Assembly (NCBI RefSeq): GCF_905475395.1
Contig: NC_058341.1
Location: 66,843,501 to 66,907,500, forward strand
Direction: 5' to 3'
Source of the DNA: Chrysoperla carnea
Lineage: Eukaryota; Arthropoda; Insecta; Neuroptera; Chrysopidae
DNA length: 64,000 nt
The notes under the pieces were generated by a model. That model did no database searches. It saw only the letters and a list, made by a program, of their open reading frames with translations, and was not told where the DNA came from. Of this stretch, positions 10,032-21,680 are shown one piece after another. The first letter of the stretch is position 1, and every line of letters starts with the position of its first letter. The translations under genes and the position numbers were made by a program.

Positions 10032-10542
10032 GTTGGCTGATAAGTCCCCGGTCTGACACATAAATGGCGTCGCTAGTATTAAATGCATATTATTTTTATA
10101 TAGTACCAACCTTCAAATGATTCGTGTCAAAATTTGACGTCTGTAAGTCAATTAGTTTGTGAGATAGAGCGTCTTTTGTGAAGCAACTTTTGTTATTGTG
10201 AAAAAAATGGAAAAAAAGGAATTTCGTGTTTTGATAAAATACTGTTTTCTGAAGGGAAAAAATACAGTGGAAGCAAAAACTTGGCTTGATAATGAGTTTC
10301 CGGACTCTGTATTTTTTCCCTTCAGAAAACAGTATTTTATCAAAACACGAAATTCCATTTTTTCCATTTTTTTCACAATAACAAAAGTTGCTTCACAAAA
10401 GACGCTCTATCTCACAAACTAATTGACTTACAGACGTCAAATTTTGACACGAATCATTTGAAGGTTGGTACTATATAAAAATAATATGCATTTAATACTA
10501 GCGACGCCATTTATGTGTCAGACCGGGGACTTATCAGCCAAC
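10032..10542. mobile_element. Mariner-derived fold-back element
   Basis: Two 236-bp arms (10032-10267 and 10307-10542) are almost perfect inverted copies around a 39-bp loop. Each outer end is a mariner terminal repeat (GTTGGCTGATAAGTCCCCGG). Each arm continues through the 5' UTR into the start of a mariner transposase, the protein beginning MEKKEFRVLIKYCFLKGKNT. The element is two copies of the 5' quarter of a mariner joined head to head. It has no transposase of its own but both ends are of the kind a mariner transposase would bind. Confidence 0.85.
10207..10306 (+). pseudogene. Mariner transposase N-terminal fragment
   Basis: The first 30 or so residues of a mariner-type transposase (start MEKKEFRVLIKY) are readable from 10207 on the plus strand, and again in mirror image from about 10367 on the minus strand. 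The frame runs into the loop and then into the inverted arm, so no DNA-binding or DDD catalytic domain follows. It is an inert remnant. Confidence 0.75.
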
Positions 10543-11195
10543 TGTTACAAATTTGCTACTGCCTAGCATAAAAGATTTCATTTGCTATTATTAATCATTC
10601 CAATTTGCTAATTCTAATCATTCTATTTAATAGCGAATATGCATTTAGCCTTTAATTACTTGTATTCAAAGTTTTGAAGATTTCTTAAGATTTTGCTAGC
10701 CTGACCCAACTATAACTTAATGATCGAATAACTAAAAACGTGGTATCAATACTATAAGTAATAGAACGTTATGAATTTATAAAATTAAATATGGTCATAA
10801 ATAATTGATAATGGTATAATTTAATTTCATTCAATGTGGTTAGAATAATAATTATTTATAAATGAAATAATGATAACTTTATTTCATTTCATCAATAAAA
10901 CCCAATGAATATTGATGAATTTAGTAGGTATAGATGTTGTGCTGGATGAACGCGATCAATGAATGGTTGAAAATTATATAAAACAAGCAAATATGCAAAT
11001 TTATTGTTTAATTCAACAAATTGGTCAAGCTCACTTTTTTATATCTATGATATTAGTATAAAAAAATACGGTGCAAATTTTTTTTATTATATTACCTAGC
11101 TTTTTATTTACGTTTTATATTTTTACGTAGTTTTAAAGTATATTTTACACGAATAACGTTTGTTTAGTTTTTGCAATTTGTTCATTTAGAACATT
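10543..11195. other. Gene-free AT-rich stretch
   Basis: Very AT-rich. No protein-like frame and no repeat family recognised. Confidence 0.5.
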
Positions 11196-11201
11196 ATATA
11201 G

Positions 11202-11250
11202 TACTAGCTATACCCCGCCACACTTCGCTGTGGGACTATATGGATGCATG
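11202..11250 (-). mobile_element. Helitron-like 3' end
   Basis: Read on the minus strand, a hairpin CCACA-GCGAAG-TGTGG is followed by CGGGGTATAG and then CTAG with a T directly after. A short hairpin about 10 bp before CTRR, inserted before T, is the mark of a Helitron 3' terminus. The element body would extend to higher coordinates, but I cannot place its TC start. Confidence 0.5.
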
Positions 11251-12008
11251 GAAATATATGAGTAGTATCTAGTAAACTTTATGAACTTTGATAAATCCCC
11301 GATAAGAGTTCACAAGAAAAGAGTAACTTATAGTTTTTTAATGTACACAACAGTTTTTAAATTACACATCATCATGCCCTTCTTTGGTATCAGAATTGGA
11401 TATATTTTAAAATATTCGATCATTCATCCTCACTGTCACCTCTCCCCCATATCCCCTTGGGACGGGTTAATACATTTTTGTAATGTATTAGTCATGATCT
11501 TTTATTTTCAAGTATACCCCACTACTTGGATATATTTGAAAATATTCGATTTTCCAGAATAAGAAGAACATGCGTGTCCATGACAGGAAAGAAAAAGTTC
11601 AGTAGATATTTTACACAGCCGTCACTATATTAGTAGTTCGGTATCAAATATTCGCTGCATGAAATTTGATTTTATTAGAAAATCTTTTATACTGTATTTG
11701 CTTAAGAAATTGTTTTAATAACATTATTTAAAATTGTTCGTTAGACGATAAAATATAGTTTCAGATTTTCGATTAATAAAGAGACATTCCTAACATAATA
11801 CTTGTGAGAATAATAATTCGAATTATCTTTTGTAAATATTATAAATAAACGTTGATCTGTATTTGTCTTTAAAATTATTTACATGGGTTTTCCAAAATTT
11901 AATCCTCGCTTCCACCCCTGGGGATTAAATATAGATAAACACCATCCTCGAAGCAGGTTGCGATGTAGAACTTGTCGAGTCCATAAGCAATATACAAACG
12001 AACATAAC

Positions 12009-12011
<3 letters not shown>
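11251..12011. other. Gene-free stretch, probably Helitron-like body
   Basis: No conserved protein. The A+T-rich frames here have no recognisable domains. It may be the body of the Helitron-like element whose end is at 11202. Confidence 0.4.
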
Positions 12012-12101
<90 letters not shown>

Positions 12102-12149
12102 AAATCCACACACATAACTCACATTCAATAAATAAACATGTATGGACGG

Positions 12150-12185
<36 letters not shown>
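12012..12185. repeat. (AT)n microsatellite with duplicated flank
   Basis: Long AT dinucleotide runs at about 12012-12098 and 12156-12185. A unit of about 60 bp (GATAAATCCACACACATAAC ... AACATGTATGG) follows each run, so the array has duplicated as a block. Reading frames through it give only Tyr-Ile repeats and are not genes. Confidence 0.85.
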
Positions 12186-12188
<3 letters not shown>

Positions 12189-12239
12189 AAATCCACACAC
12201 ATAACTCACATTCAATAAATAAACATGTATGGCCGGATA

Positions 12240-12890
12240 AATCATTGCCACTGCTTTGCGTCGCGCAGCCAAGTATTAACGTTAATTTGCCTGCCCCGTC
12301 TTCCGCTAAGTGAGCAACGTATGCGGTGTTTTGGTAAAGAATCCGTCTTAACGTCCTATTTAACTTAAAAAAATATCAGTTCTATATCTTGCACTGTTTG
12401 GAAGTAATTTTAAGATTGTCGAACTTTTTTCGAGCACTATATAGTCAAATTGCATGAATTCATTTGTTCGGTGCTAGTTGAGAAATTCCGTGTAGCGTAT
12501 ATAATGGAATAAATAAATATGACATCATGCTTACTGGAGACAGTGTAATGGTTAACAATAAAATAAAGTCATATAAAACATGCTTTACAATTGCGGATTT
12601 TATTTCACATAAATTTTTTATTCACTATAAATAAAATTTCAGAAAGTTCATAGAACTAACTAGAACGAATTATTACAGGTTTCCATTCAAAAGATTTAAA
12701 TGAATTATGAAGTGAAAAGCATGTAAATCATGTGAATAATTGTTTGTAAAAAAAATCCGTCGCCCAGAAGTTGCGTAAGCTAAACGTAGTAATAATGAGA
12801 CGACTTCAAAAATATCGTGCCTTATTCAGAAAGACACACTAGGTATAACTAAAAAGTTTGAAATGAAAATAATCGCTATCTGATATAAAA
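12240..12890. other. Gene-free stretch
   Basis: Non-coding. The first 70 bases are somewhat richer in G+C than their surroundings but give no recognisable product. Confidence 0.5.
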
Positions 12891-13000
12891 CTAGTCTGAT
12901 TTACATCTAGGCATATAAATATCACGAGTATGACAGAATACATGCGTTAAGCAATGCATCTAAGTGAGAGGTATTATTAACATGTGTTGGCCCCCACTCT
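12890..13000 (+). repeat. Truncated MITE family C copy
   Basis: Shares GATTTACATCTAGGCATATA, ATCACGAGTATGACAG and CATGCGTTAAGCAATGCATC with the complete family C elements near 34.9 and 36.7 kb. Only the left terminal region is present. Confidence 0.65.
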
Positions 13001-13817
13001 CTGCAGGCACAAAACAGAAGAACTGTTTTATAGCTTAAAAGACATCAAAGCCACGATACAAGTCATATCGAAAAATGTTACTCTTATCTTTCTACATTCA
13101 TGAAGTGGTAACAAAATTCATCATCAAAGTTGAAAATTAGATAAAAATAACTTTAACCCTAAACCTACCCTGCTCTTATATCCCTTATATGGATGGAGAC
13201 ACTTGGTTTCTTTCTTAATAAGTTTTTTTTTCTTTTTTTCATTCTTCCAAGTGAAATGTATCAAAAACTTTCCAAATTTGTCGTTTTTTTGAGATTTCTC
13301 CATAAGTATTTTATATCGATTTTCAATGAATTTTTTCTAAAAAATTTGTTCCGATACCTAAGCTGAAATTTTAACCACATATTCTTTGAGTAAAAGTCTG
13401 CCTATACAAAAATTTTGAACCTGTAAATCATTGTTGTCATGCTCATACATCCTTAACTAATAATATTATGTAATCCTTCGACCGCAAATTATCATTTAAG
13501 ATATTCCAGGTCCACAAGTACTTGTTTGCATTTTCCAGTTTATGTTCTATTTTCTTAAAATTATTTTTATTTTTTTCCTTTCATAATTAAGTTTAATTAC
13601 GATGAAAAACAGAAGTTAAAAGCTCTGAAATTGTTAGAAACTTTATACCCAAAGTCCAAGAAAATTATTTAATGCATTTGCTACAAGAAACAACGATAAA
13701 ACCACTATATTCACTGTTACTTTTTTCTATGAGTAAAGAAAAAAATAAATGAGAACATTAAGCAGCATTTTGAACGTAACTAACGGCCATTAATTTTTCA
13801 TTAAAAATTTAAAACCA
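13001..13817. other. Gene-free AT-rich stretch
   Basis: No coding frame with recognisable domains. Poly-T tracts near 13225-13250. Confidence 0.5.
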
Positions 13818-13942
13818 TGTACACTCACTGTCAGAAAAAGTGCCACAGTTAAAACATTCTAAGCGTACTCATTATATGTTATGTTATAATAGTAACACTT
13901 AGAATGTTTTAAAACGAGCATTTTTTGTGACATTGAGTATAC
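13818..13942. mobile_element. Short Tc1-like MITE (about 125 bp)
   Basis: Imperfect terminal inverted repeats GTACACTCACTGTCAGAAAA and its counterpart at the other end, continuing into a second inverted pair AAAACATTCTAAG / CTTAGAATGTTTT. The ends resemble Tc1-type termini. The interior is non-coding. Confidence 0.55.
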
Positions 13943-14209
13943 GTATACGATGCGACGTATCCCATATTCTATAGTAAAGAAAATCTTTGTTTTACTTAAT
14001 AATGTTAATGATTATTTATGGTTTTCAGTTGTCGAAACCAAGTAATAGAGAGGGATGTGTGCATGTAGCTTACCTACCAGTTGGAAGTAGCTTGAACTTA
14101 TTATACACATGACTCTTTGTTATACCTATAAAGTTACAAACTGTTCTTAACTAGGATCACCAGTCCAGGTGTATAGAATGTACTAGTAGTCTCATAAAGG
14201 AATATATAA

Positions 14210-14910
14210 AATAGCCATTCTTAGGGAGTCCTCAATAACACCTCCGATTTTTATGATTTTTTTTAAATGTTTTTTTCTTATATTATTTAAAATCAGAAAC
14301 CTTCCGGAGGGGAGAAGTTATCTGGACGGGGAAAAGGCAATGTCCCCACTTGTATATCAATGCTCAGCCTAAATCGCTAATGATAGAAGTTTGTACTTTC
14401 GAGAGAATATTGATTTTATACTGTAGGTGCCATTTAATAAAGGATTTTTCGAAATTCATATCTTAAAAGGGTGAAGGTTTGAATGAAAATATATACAAAT
14501 CTTCATTTTTGAGTTCTCTACTAAACCGATTTTAAAAATTCTCACGAATGGAATGCTACATTATCAGTAAAAAACATGGGTTGTATTTTATTGTTATTAT
14601 GGTAGAATTCACTTTTTGAGGAAAAATCTTGCAAGAGTTTTTTATATAAGTTGCAAATAAATTATTTAAACAATAATAGCAATAACTGGCAATTATCTAC
14701 GTTATAGCCTTCAATTCTCTTACTTTTTACTTTCACTTTTGTTCGCTAATTAATGGATTTTAACTTTTGGTGCGAATCCCTAATTATTTTGAAAAGAATA
14801 AATACTGCCATGCCACTTGCTGATAATGTAGCATTCTATAGATGAAAGAATTTTTAAAATCGGTTACGTAGTGAACTCAAAAATGTCGGTTTCACTATTT
14901 AATGACATAG
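14210..14910. repeat. Two family B units in inverted orientation
   Basis: 14210-14590 is family B on the minus strand (GGGAGTCCTCAATAAC at its start, a Gly/Pro-coding-like GC patch GGAGGGGAGAAG, then GATAATGTAGC in complement). 14600-14910 is the part containing GCATTCTATAGATGAAAGAA on the plus strand. Together they form an imperfect hairpin next to the large palindrome that follows. Confidence 0.55.
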
Positions 14911-14941
14911 ACCAGGTAGTAGAGTGAAATTACGCCTTGTG

Positions 14942-16924
14942 TATGGATTAAAAGTTCGAGCAGTGAAACTTTGGGGTTTTTCTTTTCACATCAAAATAAG
15001 TATTTTTTGAAATTTTTTACTTTCCCGGAGTGGTGCAACATGTTTAAAAAACAAAATGGCGTCAAAAATGAAATTTTTTTCAGAAATTTTATCATTTTTA
15101 TTTTATATTCGCAAAAGGAGACATCGGTGCATATCCAAATTTGGTAGGTTCGTAGTCCATGTTAAGAACTACTCCTCATAATTTTTTGGTGGGGTTTCGT
15201 CCCTTCCCCTCCCAGTTATATATATATGTATACATACAAATGGTAAAACAGTTCATTTGACTATAACTTGAAAAATATTCGATTGATTTTAATGAAACTA
15301 ATATCAATAGTAGGTTTTATTACTTACAACTTTCGGTTAAAATTTTATCGAAATCCGTTAAATAGTTCGGCCAAAATTTCCGATTTAGGGAATTGTTTAA
15401 AATGGCTGCCATTTTATGCCGTTTTGTCCTACGAGGTTAAATTTTTTTTAAATTGTAGCATTTTTTATTATCTTTCGATTTTATAATAAGTGGCTTACCC
15501 GTAAAATGACTCCTTGATCCATATTTTTGCGAAAAACGGAAAATTTAACACTTTCTGGAAATAATTGTTTGGGGGGTGTATGAACTGGCTTTGGGGGGTG
15601 TTTTTTGCTTTGGCATGAGAAAACTATTTTTAAAAGAGGTCTATATGGTTTAAAGCAAAATTTTTAACTTTTAACCCCCGCGCTGTAAGGGGGAAGGGGT
15701 GTATGAAATAAATGTATTTTAAAAGATTTTAAAAAGAGGTCAAAATAGTTTAAAATGCTAAAGTAACCCAAAATTTTAGATGCTTTTATTAATATTGCAC
15801 TTTTTACAACATCCACCCCTTCCCCTCCCGCTTTCATATTTTTTGCAAATTCAAAATTTTTATGACGTATAAAGGGGTTTTTGGGGTCGCTGATCTCGAA
15901 CTTTTGGCCCAAATAAGTACACCCCCTAAAAATATTACAATTGTTTTTGATAATCTATTGCAAAATTCGAGATCAGCGACCCCAAAAACCCCTTTATACG
16001 TCATAAAAATTTTGAATTTGCAAAAAATATGAAAGCGGGAGGGGAAGGGGTGGATGTTGTAAAAAGTGCTATATTAATAAAAGCATCTAAAATTTTGGGT
16101 TACTTTAGCATTTTAAACTATTTTGACCTCTTTTTAAAATCTTTTAAGAACATTTATTTCATACACCCCTTCCCCCTTACAGCGCGGGGGTTAAAACTTA
16201 AAAATTTTGCTTTAAACCATATAGACCTCTTTTAAAAATAGTTTTCTCATGCCAAAGCAAAAAACACCCCCCAAAGCCAGTCCATACACCCCCCAAACAA
16301 TTATTTCCAGAAAGTGTTAAATTTTCCGTTTTTCGCAAAAATATGGATCAAGGAGTCATTTTACGGGTAAGCCACTTATTATAAAATCGAAAGATAATAA
16401 AAAATGCTACAATTTAAAAAAAAATTTAACCTCGTAGGACAAAACGGCATAAAATGGCAGCCATTTTAAACAATTCCCTAAATTGGAAATTTTGGCCGAA
16501 CTATTTAACGGATTTCGATAAAATTTTAACCGAAAGTTGTAAGTAATAAAACCTACTATTGATATTAGTTTCATTAAAATCAATCGAATATTTTTCAAGT
16601 TATAGTCAAATGAACTGTTTTACCATTTGTATGTATACATATATATATAACTGGGAGGGGAAGGGACGAAACCCCACCAAAAAATTATGAGGAGTAGTTC
16701 TTAACATGGACTACAAACCTACCAAATTTGGATATGCACCGATGTCTCCTTTTGCGAATATAAAATAAAAATGATAAAATTTCTGAAAAAAATTTCATTT
16801 TTGACGCCATTTTGTTTTTTAAACATGTTGCACCACTCCGGGAAAGTAAAAAATTTCAAAAAATACTTATTTTGATGTGAAAAGAAAAACCCCAAAGTTT
16901 CACTGCTCGAACTTTTAATCCATA
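14942..16924. repeat. Large palindrome with 959-bp arms
   Basis: Left arm 14942-15900 and right arm 15966-16924 pair with a constant coordinate sum over their whole length, so there is no net indel, around a 65-bp loop. I noticed only scattered single-base differences (for example in the ATTTAGGG / CCCTAAAT and GTATGAACTGG / CCAGTCCATAC blocks). The arms hold G-rich and C-rich tracts (TTTGGGGGGTGTTTTTT and GGGGAAGGGG) and no gene; the frames readable in both arms are mirror copies without domains. It sits between two family B copies. It could be a large fold-back transposon or an inverted duplication. Confidence 0.85.
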
Positions 16925-16959
16925 TAACAGTCTTTTTTTGCTTAGATTTACTCCAGTAA

Positions 16960-17345
16960 GGTTATTTGCTGATAATGTAGCATTCAATAAGTGAATGAAT
17001 TTTTATAATCGGTTAAGTAGACAACTCAAAAATGAATATTTGTATATATTTTCATATAAACTTTCATCTCCTATTTCACCCTTTTAGCGGATGAATTTCG
17101 ACAAATCCTTTCCTAAATGACACATACAGTATAAAATCAATACCCTTTCGAAATTTCAAACTTCTATCGATAGCGATTTAGGCTGGGCGACGATATATCA
17201 GTCGGGGTATTGCCTTTTCTCCTTCCAGGTTATTCCCCCCTTCTGAAATGTTTCTGATTTTAAATAATATACAAAAAGAATTATTTAGACAAAAAAAATC
17301 ATCAAATCGTAGCTGTTATTGAGGACACTCGAGTTAAAACATTCA
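16960..17345 (+). repeat. Dispersed repeat family B copy
   Basis: Contains GATAATGTAGCATTCAATAA, GTCGGGGTATTGCCTTTTC and the end block TATTGAGGACAC, in the same order as near 9.6 and 47.9 kb. Confidence 0.65.
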
Positions 17346-19104
17346 TTGATTTGACTACCCGCCCGCTTTGTCAGTCACAATCTACCGTACCATTCAATTT
17401 ATGTTTACTGTCTTTGTTAGTGCAATTAAGTAAAGATTTATAGTGGATATTGAAGAAGGTTTGTGCTTATTGTTGTTATTTATTAGTAATTTATTTTCAT
17501 GTTATTAAAATAATTAAATATTTATAATTCAAATTATCATAGTAATTTTAAGTAATTTTTTTCATTCCATTTATCATACTCAACTTTTTGTTCATGTGTC
17601 AGGTCTTGTCGGACAAAATTTTTTGAAGCTAAGTTTAAGTATTCTTAAATATGATTATGAAAAAAAAAATCTTGTGCAGACTTGCGCCTTTCCTTTTAAG
17701 AATAAGAGATAAAGACAGATTAAAATAGCTTAAGGCAAAAGTAAAAGAATGGAGCCAACAGTTTTCCAGTGAAACCTTGCAACTAATAATTCTATAATCA
17801 TTTTACATGGAAACAAAAGCAAGCATAGATAAGACAAAAAATGCCTCAAAAGCAGAAACAATTAAAAAAATTGAAAAAGAAAATTAAATATTTGGGTTAA
17901 AGGCGAATATAATGAAGACGAATCTGACAAAAAATTTTTTATTTAATTATATTGTCAAATAAAAGATACTTTAAAAAGTAGTCGTTTGAATCAATTTTGT
18001 GCATAAAAATCACTTCGGTATATTTTGACCAGAAATTTGATATCAATACTCCACTGTGCAGTGTTAATATAATTTTTACTGCCGTAAAATCGATGAGGGT
18101 CACAATTGCGGCTGTTAATACAGTGAATAAGCGAGAAAAAAGTGTCGATAGTGGAAATGTGGAATGGAAACAGCACCGATTTTAATTAAACATTATGTAG
18201 CGTGTAATAAGATCCCAAGCAACATTCAGCCAATTCAATATAGTCATAGGGAGGCATATAGACCCAGCAGGGGTTTATGAATTTTAAAAATTTTTTGTGA
18301 AATGTTTATTTTTGCTTAAAATTGTCAACTATTACGTATTTTTGGTCCCTCAATACGTATCCAAGGTCAAATGACACGAATCCTGTCAGGTATTACGAAA
18401 ATTGTGTGATTTTTTCCCAAAAATTTTCTCTTGTTTGGCACATAAAAACACAAGTTTGTTTTGTCGCAAACAAATATTAGGTATTGACGTTAGAAATATT
18501 AAATTATTCATTTACACACTTATATCAAGGTATTACTTTTTTAATTGGAACAAATAGAAAGAAACTAGGTAATGTCCTTTTTCCATTGAACTGTAGAATT
18601 TCATTCTAAATGTGAAGTGGTATAATGTGTTAAGATAACAAGAGTTATTAAAAGTTTCATGTATGAGACTTTCCTGACTTATAAAGTGCAGAAAAAATTT
18701 GAAACAAATGTAAAAAGTTTAATTTCATAATTAAAAAAAAGTTATTAGTAGTTTCTAGAGACTAGGTTCGAAAAAAATATTTAATTTTTAATAACTGGCA
18801 AAAATGGCGCGATTTTTTCAAGATGTGACAGAATCCATAATTTGACATCTGATTCGTAGTCAGCGATCATAAGTACCTTCTAGAGCACAGTTTAAAATAC
18901 TAAAATGTTTTTTATTTAGCCATTTGAACTTCAATTTTAATCAAATTCAACGTGGCTAAAAGATGTATGAAATGTACACCCAATTTTTTAATTAAAGTTC
19001 CATACTTCCGGTATTCCCAAATGAATAAGATATAAATATCTGAAATATCATCGTTATTTCTGTGACACATTGTAAATGTAACAGCACACGTATAAACCAT
19101 ATAT
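17346..19104. other. Gene-free AT-rich stretch
   Basis: About 1.7 kb without a recognisable protein. The frames at 17991-18185 on both strands overlap each other and carry no domain. The stretch 17690-17890 is purine-rich with many broken frames and might be an old transposase relic, but I cannot assign it. Confidence 0.5.
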
Positions 19105-19911
19105 CCTAACTAATATTATAAATATAAAAGTAACTCTGTCTGCTTGTCAGTCTTTTACGTTTTCACGCATGAACCGCTGAATCAATTTTGAACATTTCTG
19201 GTTTAGATATCGATGAGACCTTGGAAAAGCACGTGGGTATTTTTTGTTGCGAAAATAAAACTTGAAGGGGTGAAAGTTTATATGAGGAACCAATAATTTT
19301 TCAAGTTAGGATTAGATTATTCACAGTATTATAGATTATATATCAGAATAGGAGATAAAATCGCTTTAAACATTTATTTCAATTTCTAAATCATAACTCT
19401 CCGAAAATAGGAAAAACATTCCTAAAACTACCCTTTTCACTTCTATTCACACAAGAATGCTGGATTTTTTTCATTGAACTTAATAAAGTCGAATTATCAA
19501 AATACTTCGAAAAATTATAAGATATACATCGCAAATCCCCGAAAATAGTGTAAAAACATCCCCAAAACTACCTGTTTTCTTCTATAAATGGTAGAAAGAT
19601 GCAGTTTTTTGCTTTCGACTTAAAATTTCATGTCATTTATGGTAAAGATCAAAAACTATAAAATTTTCACCGAAAACGTCTTATACTGTTTTTCACTTTG
19701 ATGGGAGGCTGTGTCCACCAGCGAAGGCTATTACCGAAGTCTGACTGCTTTATTGTTCAAGAAATGAAAGTAAAGATGCATTTTATATATTGCGAGCAGT
19801 ATATGGAGGGGATAAGAGAGGAAAGGTATGTTCTTTAAATGAATCAATGATTCTCTAAATGAATCATTTAGTGAATGAATTTAAACGAATCATGTCGCGG
19901 GAAAAGCTAGT
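19105..19911 (+). mobile_element. Helitron-like non-autonomous element
   Basis: Starts TCCTAACTAATATTATAAA after an A and ends GTCGCGGGAAAAGCTAG before a T, matching the TC...CTAG ends and A/T insertion site of Helitrons. Shortly inside is CTGTCTGCTTGTCAG, then ACGTTTTCACGCATGAACCG, a pattern common in insect dispersed repeats. No Rep/helicase frame. The 3' hairpin is weak, so the class is tentative. Confidence 0.45.
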
Positions 19912-19924
19912 ATTATATAGGTTA

Positions 19925-21361
19925 CAGTAAAAACTCTTAACCGGTCAAAACTACTTTTAACTGGCAAAATCAGTCAAAAGTACTTTTGACCGCAGGCTCT
20001 CGACAATAATATATTTGATTGAAATAACAGTCAAATGTACTATTGTCCAATGAAGCTGTTCAAAAGTGGTTTTGATTTACTGATTTTTGCTTATTTTTAC
20101 TAAAATTAAAGTTAAAAAATATCTAAAACGTAATTTTCGTCTTTCGTTATTTTACAGTCAATTATTTGAGTACTTGTTACTTTTTTTATGTATCAGTTAT
20201 TATTCCAAACTCTTGTAATAAACCATTTCGCAAAATAAATATGGACACTTCAAGTAAATTTTTCGATGTACCAAAAATACGTCGAATCGATTGTGGGGAC
20301 CAAAAAAATGATTCCTATAATAAAGTATTTACATTTAAAAGTGTTTTGCAATAAATATATTTAGCAAAATTGTGACATTAAAACACTTCAGAATCGTGCG
20401 CAATGATACATGACGTCATCTTTTATGACAATTCATTGTATATAAAAGAGCTTATACAACTAGAGAAGGCCAGAGCCCAAAACTTGCGATATGATGAATG
20501 AAAGAGAAGACTGCTAGTGAGTTCTCCTGAGTCCTTGTCTAATCTATATGCCAATGTCTACATATTGTTTACATTTTTACTATTAAGTAAATTATTACTA
20601 TTAAGTTAAAAAATAATTTATGGAATATTATTTAATACATTAAAAGTTATTCAAAAAATAGAAACGTATAAACATAACAAACACAATATAAACAGTTTAA
20701 TTTTTAAAAATAATATTTGTTTTATTGAGTTTAATTATTATTTAAATTTAAGTTCATTTTCATCTATCAATATTTCAATTACAATATTTCTGAAAAAAAC
20801 AAATTGTATACTTAGTACATTGTGTACTAAGTATAAACCGCGACCACATATTAATTTTTTTATGTACTTCATCTAAGTACCACTTGTATTCCAAACCCTT
20901 AACCGAACCACACTACGAGTGATACTCGGGAGGCATTAGATCTTTTAGTATCAGATTCCGGCTACCCTACCTATGGTTTTCCATTAGGTTTGCACGAGAT
21001 TAATGCCGGGATATTGCCTAACAAAGTCAGTCATAGCTGCATACCTTCCCCTTCCTTTCTTTTTCCCTATCCCTTTCAATGACATGTTCTGTACAATATT
21101 GTATTGTTAAAAAAAAGAATGAATAAATTGAATTGAATTAAATTGAATTAAATATTGGAAAAAAATGCAAATTTGCATGTTAAACACCTTTTAATTTTTA
21201 CCTTGCTAGAATATGAAGTCCCCAGCATTGGAGGAGGGAATCCGGCTGTATTTGAACGGAGCCTGTCTGATACCTGTCCACCTCGGGCAGCTCCAAAAGT
21301 GCTTTTGTCGGTTTATTTCAGTTAAATTTCAGTACCTTTGACTAGCTAAGAGTTTCGACTG
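19925..21361. mobile_element. TIR element of pogo/Tc1 type
   Basis: The left end CAGTAAAAACTCTTAACCGG and right end (complement) CAGTCGAAACTCTTAGCTAG are clear terminal inverted repeats, extending with GTCAAAA about 27 bp. The flanking dinucleotide is TA on the left and TG on the right, close to a TA target duplication. The 1.4-kb interior has no transposase and includes a LINE 3' tail (20820-21160). Assignment to the pogo/Tc1 group rests on the CAGT ends only. Confidence 0.5.
20820..21160 (+). pseudogene. 5'-truncated LINE 3' UTR with AATTG tail
   Basis: A GC-richer block (ATACTCGGGAGGCATTAG, GCCGGGATATTGCC, CCTTCCCCTTCC) followed by an imperfect AATTG/AATTA tail at 21119-21152. Such a tail after a unique non-coding block is typical of the 3' end of a non-LTR retrotransposon. 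The coding part is absent, and the family is unknown. Confidence 0.45.
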
Positions 21362-21680
21362 TGATATATACATTATAAAACAGTATCTATGTATGTGTTT
21401 TGTGTATATAGAACTTACTACGCTTTGAGAGAACCTTAACTGATAACATGACCACTCTGACGTATGTACTGCATTAATTTACGTAGGTAGTATATAATTC
21501 ACATGTTATACATGCAATGTATATACGTTAAGTATAAAAAACTTATGTCTGGTGCATACCACATAATATGTGATGCTGGCTGCTTTTTGAGCTTTTAGTT
21601 TATCTTGTTAATGTTTTGAAACAAAGTCATTGTTTTCGTTCCCAAAAACCAAATGAAAAAATTTTATTTACGCTCGTAAG

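Noticed and set aside
11883..12272. Tyr-Ile repeat proteins on both strands
   Set aside because: Simple translation of the (AT)n microsatellite.
15268..16598. Frames repeated in both arms of the 2-kb palindrome
   Set aside because: They repeat only because the DNA is mirrored; composition and lack of domains suggest non-coding repeat.
17991..18185. Overlapping small frames on both strands
   Set aside because: They overlap almost exactly, have no domains, and are typical chance frames.
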